Shown piece after piece: positions 12,685 through 22,500 of a stretch of DNA of 28,098 nucleotides. Source of the DNA: Promethearchaeota archaeon (lineage in GTDB: Archaea > Asgardarchaeota > Lokiarchaeia > Sigynarchaeales > SOKP01); the NCBI GenBank assembly GCA_030605085.1, contig JAUWBH010000068.1, positions 1-28,098 on the forward strand, read 5' to 3'. The position numbers and the translations under genes were made by a program. Positions within the stretch are counted from its first letter, which is position 1. Each line of letters starts with the position of its first letter. The notes beneath the pieces are model-generated. The model saw only the letters and a list, made by a program, of their open reading frames with translations, searched no databases and was not told where the DNA came from.

Positions 12685-15600
12685 ATGGTAAAAATAAAAT
12701 TAGTTTTTAAGTACGCTTTTAGAGATCTTGCGAAACAAAAAGTCCGAACATCAATGGCAATCATAGGAACATTAATTTCGATAGGATTGCTTGCTATAGT
12801 TTTATTTTTATCCGATTCTATAGCTGTTTCGTATGCAGATTATCTAAGTGCTGATGCAGGTGGACAAGATATTTTAATCTCAGTTAGGCACTATAACAAT
12901 GAGCCCGAAGATAGATCAACATTTTTTGAATATGAAGAGATTATTGAACAAATTAAAGATAATGACAAGGTAAAAGATGAGATAGATGATTATCTTCCAA
13001 GAATGGAAGTAAAAGGTAAATTATACGTATCTGAAGGGTTTAGTACTGATGAGTTAACTGAGATTCAAAAAAGCACTTTAATTTCTGGTATTGACTTTTC
13101 ATTGGAGGAAGATTTAAATTTTGGCACTTTTATTAAGCCTGATACCAATGAAGAATTAAAATTAGAAGAATTGGATTTATATCAATATGCTATATATTAT
13201 GGATTTAACGACGAAATCAGATATTCTAAAGGGGACGAGATTGTAATAAATTGTAGCATTGAACATGGAGAAGAAGAGATTGAAAAAGAAGTTACCCTTG
13301 AAATTGACGAAATCTTTGATTTTGAACTGAAATGGCCTAGCGAGTATCGCTCAGAGAATCTTATTGTGGTTGATATAAAAACACTATACGATATTTTTGG
13401 GGAGGATGAATTTGAGGGGCGATGTAGCAAATTAATTTTAACCTTTACAAATCGCGATATTTATGATATAAGAAATGTTGAAGGTTCAAAAAGAGCAGTT
13501 AAAAAAATTGCGGCCGAAATTCAAGAAGAGCTGGGACTTAACGAATGGAATATTAAATTACCAAAGTTAAAAACTTTAGAACTTTCAGAATATCTTACCA
13601 TGTTTATTACAGTTTTTTTTGTGGTCGTTTCTATCGTTGCAATGCTCATTTCTGGAATATTAATAAATGGCATATTAAAAACTTCAGTAGAAGAAAGGAT
13701 TAGAGAATTTGGAATTTTTAGAACATTGGGTGCCTATAAAAGGTATAATTTTTTCATTGTATTAACGCAGGGTTTTCTTTTAAGCAATTTTGGGACAATT
13801 TTTGGTATTATTAGTGCCTATTTTATGACTCAATTTGTAATAATACCCTTTGCGAACGAATATTTACTTTCGGGGATGAGGTTTGGCGAAACCTTTAAAT
13901 TTTCTTTTACATGGGTATCAATCCTTATTGCCTATCTAATGGGAATCAGTGTTGGAATAGCAGTGAGTATATCACCAGCCCTAAAGGTTGCAAGACTTCA
14001 ACTTATCGAATCAATTCATCCATATCGTCACGAAGATACTCTTTATCGACTTCGGAAAAAAGCCGGCGTTAATATAAAATTAGTTTTAGCTGGTATAATT
14101 CTTTGCGTAAACGGTGGGTTTATCTGGTTTATAATTCCAAGATTATTAATATCGATGAATATAACATTATTAGCGACAACATTTATAATTCTCCTCCTTG
14201 TATTTTTGATTGGGTTAACTTTAGCTGGATTAGGTTTAATACCGTTGTTTTTACGACTAGCAATTATAATATTTACACCGTTTTCCAGAAAAATAATTCA
14301 AGTAATCAAGATATTCGTATTTAGATATCAAAGACGAAATTTAAGTACGGTTGTTACAATTGCGTTGTCGTTTTCTTTCGTCATATTTGCCTCCTCCTTA
14401 ATTCAAACTCAAACAGAACAAGTTTCTGTCTTAACACGCCTAGAATATGGTTCTGATTTAGTTATAAAAACAACTGGATGGGAAGAGCGCGAATTAACTT
14501 ATGGAGATGTTTATCTTGAGGACGAAGGTTTTGGCGGAGGTGTCGGTGGAGATGATGATGTAAGCCATTCTACTGAGGAAATAGAAGTAGACCCAAATAG
14601 AATTATGACAACTGATAGTGAAAGTATAGTGGAGAGTATTGATGGTGTCGAGAGAGCTTCAACAGTGCTGGCCAGTCCTTTTCAATTAACGCAAATTTAT
14701 TCAGAACAAGAAAAAGAATTTGAAGCAGAACTTGCAGACTATGCAGGTATATCTGAGGAAGTTATAACTTTATTAGGAATTGACGACGAATATATTTCTA
14801 CTGTTGACACTGAGAATGTTGTAATGACTAGAGGTGAAATGGAACAATCATTTGAAGATTTGTTTGAAAACGATGATGAGTATAAATGCATTATAGGTGA
14901 AGGCCTCGCTGTAGAACTAAAATTGGAATTAGGTGATAAAGCCAGAATATCTATCCAGAGAGGAGATGAATCTGAAAATTATGAATTTAGAATTGTTGGG
15001 ATGGCTTCTTGTATGCCAGGATTTGCCGAAGAATTTGGGGCATCTCGGTCTTCTGCTGATGACGGAGGTGTTTTAATCACTCAAGAAACTTATTTAGAAA
15101 TAGTAGACATTCCTGAACCCGCATGGATAGATACAATTTTTATTAAAGTTCAAGATAATTGTGACGAGGAAGATATTGAGGACATTGAAGACGAAATAGA
15201 CGATTTGTTTCAGAATGATTACGATTACGATTTATTTAATCTGGAAAGAATGGTAGAGAACCAAAGACAAATGTTTCAAGTTATTAACGCATTATTTATG
15301 CTAGTTCTTATTTCAACTGTTATTATTTGTCTATTTGGATTATTAGCTTCAAGTTACTCGACGATAATTGAACGTACCAAAGAAATAGGTATTCTAAGAA
15401 CATTAGGATTGAAGGGAAAAGAGATAAATCGGATGTTTAAAATTGAAGCGTCAATTATCGTATTGAGTGCAGGAACCATTGGCGTTCTTGTAGGATGGTT
15501 ATCTGGTTGGTTGATAGCCTCTAATCTTAATTTATTTAACGACATACCTTATACCCCGGTATTTCCGTTAGTTAATATATTAGTAATATATTTTCTATCG

Positions 15601-15687
15601 TTCGCTTTTATATGGATAGGAATGCATTTTATGTTGCGAAAAGCTCGAAGAAAAAAAATTATAGAACTTTACAGAGAGACACAGTAG
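12685..15687 (+). CDS. double FtsX/MacB-type ABC permease, first copy
   Basis: The 1000-residue membrane protein is two FtsX/MacB modules in tandem. Module 1: helix about 23-43, an extracellular domain about 45-300, helices about 303-328, 355-385 and 409-432, with the cytoplasmic coupling motif VEERIREFGIFRTLGA near 333-348. Module 2: helices about 466-485 and 494-530, then 553-572, a second extracellular domain about 573-865, and helices 867-888, 920-945 and 965-985, with the motif IERTKEIGILRTLG. The family turns ATP hydrolysis by a LolD/MacB ATPase into movements of the outer domains (mechanotransmission, lipoprotein or peptide extrusion). A glycine/aspartate-rich loop (about 610-628) is unusual. 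It starts with ATG 12685 and is followed 22 bases later by the exoprotein gene. Confidence 0.88.
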   Translation: MVKIKLVFKYAFRDLAKQKVRTSMAIIGTLISIGLLAIVLFLSDSIAVSYADYLSADAGGQDILISVRHYNNEPEDRSTFFEYEEIIEQIKDNDKVKDEIDDYLPRMEVKGKLYVSEGFSTDELTEIQKSTLISGIDFSLEEDLNFGTFIKPDTNEELKLEELDLYQYAIYYGFNDEIRYSKGDEIVINCSIEHGEEEIEKEVTLEIDEIFDFELKWPSEYRSENLIVVDIKTLYDIFGEDEFEGRCSKLILTFTNRDIYDIRNVEGSKRAVKKIAAEIQEELGLNEWNIKLPKLKTLELSEYLTMFITVFFVVVSIVAMLISGILINGILKTSVEERIREFGIFRTLGAYKRYNFFIVLTQGFLLSNFGTIFGIISAYFMTQFVIIPFANEYLLSGMRFGETFKFSFTWVSILIAYLMGISVGIAVSISPALKVARLQLIESIHPYRHEDTLYRLRKKAGVNIKLVLAGIILCVNGGFIWFIIPRLLISMNITLLATTFIILLLVFLIGLTLAGLGLIPLFLRLAIIIFTPFSRKIIQVIKIFVFRYQRRNLSTVVTIALSFSFVIFASSLIQTQTEQVSVLTRLEYGSDLVIKTTGWEERELTYGDVYLEDEGFGGGVGGDDDVSHSTEEIEVDPNRIMTTDSESIVESIDGVERASTVLASPFQLTQIYSEQEKEFEAELADYAGISEEVITLLGIDDEYISTVDTENVVMTRGEMEQSFEDLFENDDEYKCIIGEGLAVELKLELGDKARISIQRGDESENYEFRIVGMASCMPGFAEEFGASRSSADDGGVLITQETYLEIVDIPEPAWIDTIFIKVQDNCDEEDIEDIEDEIDDLFQNDYDYDLFNLERMVENQRQMFQVINALFMLVLISTVIICLFGLLASSYSTIIERTKEIGILRTLGLKGKEINRMFKIEASIIVLSAGTIGVLVGWLSGWLIASNLNLFNDIPYTPVFPLVNILVIYFLSFAFIWIGMHFMLRKARRKKIIELYRETQ

Positions 15688-15709
15688 AATTGGGTGATAT
15701 CGGTACACC

Positions 15710-18700
15710 ATGAAAAGATTTCGTAAAAAATTTTATTTCATTTTATTTGTAGTTTTTACTCAATTATTGGTTTTTTTTCCTATTAATACAAATCATTCTT
15801 TAATAGAAAACCACGATTCATTAAACGATGATTCGAAAGAAGATCCTAAAGAAACTCCATTAGTTTCAGATGTTTCAGGCAATGATATGTATTCTGAACA
15901 GATAAGCGCTTATGTTGCCGGATCAAAAAGCATTATTAGGCAATCATTTTTTACTAATGACACGAATATTCTAAAAAATTTTGACACAAAAGACCCTGCC
16001 TTTTATAATTGTAATGTTTTAATTATTGCTTCAAACGGTATCACTCCCGAAATGTTTCCAAGTGTTTTAATGGAAAATCTTTTTGGCACTCAATTTACGC
16101 TCAGTTATAGTTGTTTTTTAGGATTCCTTCATTACAATCCTGGGATGAAAGCTAAAGATATTGAACCAAAAGCAGAAAGAGCATTGGAAATAATCAAAAG
16201 AAAATTTGAAATTGATTTAATTATGGTAAATTCATCAGAATCACATATTTTTCCATTTGTAGCGTATTACCCCGATTGGGAAGTTTTTTTTAAAGAAATA
16301 ACTGGCAATCTTCCTATGGACGGATATTGGGATGCTTTAGATGTAGATCGTTTAACAGACGATGATTATTTAGAAAATCATCACTTATCTACAGCATTTT
16401 TAATGGTTAATTCATTGGACACATTGGAGGAAAGCTTTGATTTTTCAACAGATCTTTTGAATTTTGACATAGACTCAATAGGATTATCCCTTTTGGAAAA
16501 TGTAGAAATGACAGATTTTATTGATCAGCTAAGTGATTTATCCGAAATTTACTCAGAATTATTTGGTAATATTTCGGAGTATTTAGGATCTTCAGATGAA
16601 TTCCCTTTACAAGAAGAGTTCGAACAAATTGCTGATGTTTTTGAAACATATGTTCCAAGTAACGATTCTACTTACACTACTTTAATGGTTCAATACGAAG
16701 GTAAAAGTGAAGGTATAAAAAAAATTGCTGGTAATCGGTATAAATTTAATTTATGGGATGCTATGGGCTATGATGACGATGAATTGAGTCCAAGTAAAAA
16801 GATTTATATCTCTCTAATAGGAGCCTTTATGACTGAAATAGATATAAACCTTCTATGTACAGATCTTATTGATTATAGTCCAGAATACTTTGAATTTTCA
16901 GATTATATGCTAGAGCAAATTGAATCAATATTGTATCTCGCAGGAGTTGAATACGATCTTGATGTAATTAAAGAATATTCTTTAGAATTATTATGGGTAA
17001 ACGATAATGGATTTTATCGGAGTTATGTCAGACCTGTCAATTTAAACGATCCTGAAGATGAAATCAATTTTATACGACAATTAGGAATTCCCGGGATCCC
17101 TTTTATGACAACAGGCTTAACGAATCCAGAGGATATAAAAATAACTTATGAAGCGTCGAATTCAGAGCCTAATATGAGAATAACAAAAGAACTTATTGGA
17201 AATAACGCATCTTATGGAGCGTATAGAGACTTTTCTTTCAATATAACTGCAGAGAATGTTGGTAATACTACAGTTTGGGGAGTACCGACTGAGATTCCAA
17301 TAACCCTTACAGATTTATTTACTTTAATAGTTGGTGAAGATGCTGCCGACGATCTTTATGATTATTTATGGGATGTAGTTGAAGATTTGTACCCCGGAAA
17401 GTATGATTCCTTAGAAGAATTTTTTAACATGGACGAGGACCCTCGGATTTTTTACTTTGATACATGGGGCCTAGGTATTGTTGATTATTTCGTACCTGAC
17501 TTGTTAAATATCACAAATTTATGGCCTTATAGCGAAGATATTGACCCTATCATTAACGCTGTCCCTTCAATAATCTTACCTCCTGCACTTAAATCAGAAC
17601 TAAAAGATGCTTTTAAAAATGAAAATAGTGTATGGTACGATGAAAATTGGTATTTAGAAAGTGGTAAAAAAATAACATATTTAACTGATAATATCTCATA
17701 TACAAATTTAGATACATTCACACCATTTTACAGTTATAACTTTACAATACGAACTACACCTCCAGAATTACCCGCAGTGGTTTTTGGAAATTCAATCGAA
17801 AATACTACTCCAAATATGGCTTTACAAGCCGATAATGAGAGTTGGGTAATAGAATCAGAACAGAGATATACTGATCAGCACGAGCTTGAAGTTCAATTTC
17901 TTTTTCAAAATCAATCTATTATAGATTTAATTAATAATACTCTTGAAAGAGTTTCTATTATTCTAAATTTTTCCTCACCTCCTTCTGGGTTAAGCTACGA
18001 AATTTTCAACTTTTCTAAAGGTGAATTTCAAAGTATTTTCCCAGATTTAGATACAATTACAAATATTTCAAGAACATTTTCGTTCATAGAATATAATAAT
18101 TCTCTTAATTGGTTGTTTGACGATATTGTGCCTGAAAATCGTACACTTATTTTTAAACTGAGAGGAATAAACGAAGATACTTTTAATATTTCTATTGATA
18201 ATTTGGATGTAGAATTATCTACAAGGGACATTAATTCGTATAAAGTTTTAGGCTCTAGAGTAATTTTCACCTCTATGTATGGTAAAGCCCAGCTAATTAG
18301 GACATCCAGCTCAATTAATATTGGCACTGCCAATTTATCTTCTATAATAGCAAAAGCTAACATTACGAGTTATAATTCTAAAGTCGGAGAACTTAATAAT
18401 TATACAATCAATATTAAAAATATAGGCTCCTGTGTAGCCAAAAATGTTAACATATCACTCCTAGTTCCAGGAATTATTCACGATTGTCGTAATTTTACGC
18501 TCGATAACAATTATTTAATTTATAATTTATCTCAACTTGCCCCATCTGAAGAAAAAACCGTAAGTTTTACATTTTACACTCCTAATTCGGGAACTATTAA
18601 ACCTCTAATAAAATATAACAATCCGGTAGAAGTTCAAAATATTAATTCAACAGCGTTAAATATTACTGCGAATGAAGTTTATTTTTCTGCTCCAGTTGAT

Positions 18701-19543
18701 TACGATAATCGATTCCCATTTGTTAGAACTATTAAAATTTATTATGATTCGTCAAATTCGGATCCCGAAATAGGAGATACTTTTAAGTTATACATAAATA
18801 TAAAAAATGCGGGACCTAAAGGAATTTCAATTCCCGAACTTAATTTTACCATGAACGATTATTATGGTGATTTAAAGAGAATTGACGATAATAAATTGTT
18901 TTTAAAAAATATTGCTTATAAAGAGACGAAATCACTATATATTGAGCTTAAAAAGAAGGACTGGAAAGGCTACTATTACCCCCCAATTAATTATTTTGAA
19001 AGTAATGAAAGTCGAACTATTCAAATTTCAAAAACTTCCCCAATTGTACTTGGAGACATTAGCTTTTCAATAAAAAAGTCCGTAAGTAAACAAGAAATTG
19101 AATATGGTGAAAAAATAGAGGTTACAATCAAAATAAAAAATACAGGATCGATTTGTGTAAAAGACATTGTTTTAAATGACGAAACAAGTTTTACCAATCT
19201 TGAATTCTCTCTTGTAAAAGGAAAACTTGTTAATGAAATTGATAATTTAGATCCTGACGAAACCAAAAAAATTACATATAAAATAAAAGCACAAACTTTA
19301 GACATTGTAACCTTAAAAGAAGCGAAAATAGAATATTATTTCTTATTAGAAGAAACGGAAGAATCCAATATTGTTGAAATAATGATAAATATCCCAACAG
19401 AAACGCAATTATTATTAGTAATAATTCCTAGTATAATTATCTTGGGAAATATTGGGATATATTGGCAATATCGTAGGTATAAACTAAAAAAAGAAAAATT
19501 AGAAAGAAAAGAAATGAAAGAAATGAAAAATGGAGTTCATTAA
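15710..19543 (+). CDS. large exported, C-terminally anchored beta-rich protein
   Basis: The 1277-residue protein has a basic N-terminus and a hydrophobic segment (about 8-25) that reads as a signal peptide or anchor, and a C-terminal helix (about 1232-1250, LLLVIIPSIIILGNIGIYW) followed by a basic tail, so the bulk lies outside the cell. Many N-x-S/T sites agree with surface exposure. From about 880 to 1210 there are at least three CARDB/NEW3-like immunoglobulin-fold units, each with an L-x-x-Y-T/V-I-x-I-K-N-x-G signature (IKNIGS, IKNAGP, IKNTGS). The N-terminal 850 residues are acidic and match nothing I know. It sits between permease 1 and the protease, which suggests a structural or substrate-binding partner of that complex. 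Confidence 0.75.
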   Translation: MKRFRKKFYFILFVVFTQLLVFFPINTNHSLIENHDSLNDDSKEDPKETPLVSDVSGNDMYSEQISAYVAGSKSIIRQSFFTNDTNILKNFDTKDPAFYNCNVLIIASNGITPEMFPSVLMENLFGTQFTLSYSCFLGFLHYNPGMKAKDIEPKAERALEIIKRKFEIDLIMVNSSESHIFPFVAYYPDWEVFFKEITGNLPMDGYWDALDVDRLTDDDYLENHHLSTAFLMVNSLDTLEESFDFSTDLLNFDIDSIGLSLLENVEMTDFIDQLSDLSEIYSELFGNISEYLGSSDEFPLQEEFEQIADVFETYVPSNDSTYTTLMVQYEGKSEGIKKIAGNRYKFNLWDAMGYDDDELSPSKKIYISLIGAFMTEIDINLLCTDLIDYSPEYFEFSDYMLEQIESILYLAGVEYDLDVIKEYSLELLWVNDNGFYRSYVRPVNLNDPEDEINFIRQLGIPGIPFMTTGLTNPEDIKITYEASNSEPNMRITKELIGNNASYGAYRDFSFNITAENVGNTTVWGVPTEIPITLTDLFTLIVGEDAADDLYDYLWDVVEDLYPGKYDSLEEFFNMDEDPRIFYFDTWGLGIVDYFVPDLLNITNLWPYSEDIDPIINAVPSIILPPALKSELKDAFKNENSVWYDENWYLESGKKITYLTDNISYTNLDTFTPFYSYNFTIRTTPPELPAVVFGNSIENTTPNMALQADNESWVIESEQRYTDQHELEVQFLFQNQSIIDLINNTLERVSIILNFSSPPSGLSYEIFNFSKGEFQSIFPDLDTITNISRTFSFIEYNNSLNWLFDDIVPENRTLIFKLRGINEDTFNISIDNLDVELSTRDINSYKVLGSRVIFTSMYGKAQLIRTSSSINIGTANLSSIIAKANITSYNSKVGELNNYTINIKNIGSCVAKNVNISLLVPGIIHDCRNFTLDNNYLIYNLSQLAPSEEKTVSFTFYTPNSGTIKPLIKYNNPVEVQNINSTALNITANEVYFSAPVDYDNRFPFVRTIKIYYDSSNSDPEIGDTFKLYINIKNAGPKGISIPELNFTMNDYYGDLKRIDDNKLFLKNIAYKETKSLYIELKKKDWKGYYYPPINYFESNESRTIQISKTSPIVLGDISFSIKKSVSKQEIEYGEKIEVTIKIKNTGSICVKDIVLNDETSFTNLEFSLVKGKLVNEIDNLDPDETKKITYKIKAQTLDIVTLKEAKIEYYFLLEETEESNIVEIMINIPTETQLLLVIIPSIIILGNIGIYWQYRRYKLKKEKLERKEMKEMKNGVH

Positions 19544-19580
19544 AAAAGTTATTAATCGTTCCAAGAGGAATATTTAAAAA

Positions 19581-22500
19581 GTGAGGTGGATTAACAAACT
19601 GAAAAACAAAAAAATAATTTTCACTTTTCTGCTATTAATTCTAATTTTATCTCATTTCTGGTTGTTCCTATCTTTAAATAATACTAGATTAAATTATGCT
19701 ACAAATAGTTCAAAAGAACCCAATCTTAAAAATAATGAAATTCTAACTTCAAGCAACGGCGATGATAATAATAAAAGCGTTATCGTATTCTTTAACGATC
19801 CTATTTACGATAACAAAGTAAAAGACAATTTTACAGATTTTGGAGGAAAAATTATTGAAGAGTGGAACAATAATACATTTAATTCAATTTCAGGATTTGC
19901 TGGTATTTTACCTGAAGATAAAATTATAGATTTTCAAACTACTTGGCCAGATGCTACTATAGAAGAAGACCAAATCATCGAAGCGCAAATGAATTATGCA
20001 AGTGTTCAAACAGAAGCAACAAATTCAAGCTGGTATTTAAATGGATATAAAGGCGATACTAATTCTTCAATTGCAGTATTAGATAGCGGAGTTAACCCAT
20101 ATCACGAATTTTTTCAAGATGGATACGATCCCGATGATTTAAAAGGTACTATTGTAGGATGGGAGAACTTCGTCAATAGTGAAAGCGTATCAGACGATTT
20201 AGGCCATGGAACATTCATTTCTTCTGTGATTGCCGGAACGGGAACGGATAATTCCAATAATTCGACCACTGTGAAGTTATATGGTAATTATACTCATACT
20301 GGTTTATTTGGAGGCGATTATATAGCTCCTAAAAATTATACCCTAAAGATATTTTCTTTTAATGTTTCAAGACCAGATTCAAACATAATCATAAATTCAA
20401 CATGGAATTCTATAGAAGATGGAATAGATCAGTTTTGGATTGAATTATATAATGATACAGAGTTAGTTAATCGTTCAGAAAATCTTGAGCCTAACGAATT
20501 AAATATAATGAATCATACTATTGTTAAAAGTGGAACAGGAATATACGATTTGCATGTCAAATACCATAAAACAATTGCCACAGATCCCACTTTTTCCTAT
20601 AGTGTAAATGTTACATTTTATCCAGAATCTTTCGTAGAAAATCGCAAGCACTTTACGGGAATTGCAAACGGAAGTAAAATTGTATCCTATAAGATTTTGA
20701 ATCAGTCGGGATTGGGGTATACTCACGATTTAATTTCAGCACTGGCTAGTGTTATTAGTAATAAGAGTAAATATCATATAATCAGTGTTTGTTTGGCAAT
20801 AAAGACTTTAGGGAGCGAAGTAAAAGCGATTAATGCGATTATTGACGAAGTAATTGAAAACGGAATTTTAGTAATTATCGCCGCAGGAAATTCCGGAATT
20901 GAGGGTTCAGATCCTATAAATCAATTAGCCTTGAATAAGAACGCAATAGTTGTAGGAGCTATAAACGACTTAGATGAAATAACTTCCTATAGCAGTATGG
21001 GTAAAGATGTAGGCGATGGCGTAATTAAACCCGATATTGTTGCTCCTGGTGGAAGTAAAATACCTGGTCATAGATCAATTATTGGTGCGGATTATAAATC
21101 AAATAAAACTACTGCCGCTTATGGAACCTCTATAGCTGCAGCAATTGTGGCTGCGTCAATAAATATTTTAGTTGAAGCTAAGTGGGGCAATTGGAAACAA
21201 TGGGAAAAATTAGATTTAAGTGAACGAACTAAATATATAAAAGCCATACTATTAATGACTGCGTCTGAAACTAATTTAGAAAGAGAAAATGATCCTGACA
21301 CCGTAATTGACGAAAGTGATTATTCACCAACAAGATATTTAGAAACAAGTAATACAGATTTAAAAGACTCTCACGAAGGGTATGGAAGATTAAATGTTCA
21401 GGCAGCCATAGACGCTCTTACTAAATTTATGGAAGTAAATACAACAATCGACGGGACTTTAAATAGTTCAGAAGAAAATCCTTTAGGTACTCATGTTTTT
21501 GCTCGAAGAATTAATCTTACAGCAAACACACAATATTTATTTAACCTCTCATTTATAGAAGAAGATGCTGATTATGACATATATTTGTTCTCTAATTCAC
21601 CAAATCAATACGGAGAACCAATTTTATTAGGCTCTTCACGAAAATATTACGGCGATTTTAGTTCGTTTTATTTTACTCCTAAAGGAAACGAAACTGAGTG
21701 CATAATGACTATAAAGGCTATTAGTGAGTCTGGCAATTTTACATTAAATATCTCTGCTGTTAAAAACTCACTTCCTCCAGAATTAGATGTTCCAAAATTT
21801 CTTTACGAAGATGATTCTGAAGAAGTGTTCACAACGGTTTTGAGCCGACAAGAATATTTAGGAAACAATCCTGGGGGAAACTACACCATTGATAGTTATA
21901 GATTTTATATAAATTATACAGACAATGATATTTCAAACGCTCCACCGCAAGACATTTATGTATGTATTGATGGAACAAATAATTATTCCTTATATAGGGC
22001 TTATCCAATCTTAGAAAATAATTTTAGCGAAGGTGTACTATATTGGAGCGATTATATTAATTTTTCTATTCCAAAAATGTATAAATACTATTTTTTTGTG
22101 AGTGATGGTGCTCATCAAGTTACTTATCCTGAAAGTAGTAATTTAAGCATAAGTATTGAATATCACAAAAATATTGAAAGTATTCCATACGTATATAGCT
22201 TTAACAATGGTTTAAATAACTGGAATTATACTGGAACTAGTTGGGGTGAATTAACTCAACATAATAGCAACGATGATAGGTCAAGGATATATTCAAACAA
22301 TTGGAAGTCTTTATACTTCGGTACTTACCACGAAAATCCTAAGGATTATACTTACCAGCCAGACCGACTTGGAGACCCTTGGCCAAATGGTACCTTAATA
22401 AGTCCAGTATTTAATTTGACCATGCTTGATGAAAATACGCAACCCTTCGCAAGATTTGGCTTGAGAGTAAGCATTAACGCCGAAGATTTTGTATATTTAC

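Noticed and set aside
15354..15545. Other minus-strand frames within the ABC operon genes
   Set aside because: All overlap long, motif-supported plus-strand genes and show no family resemblance.
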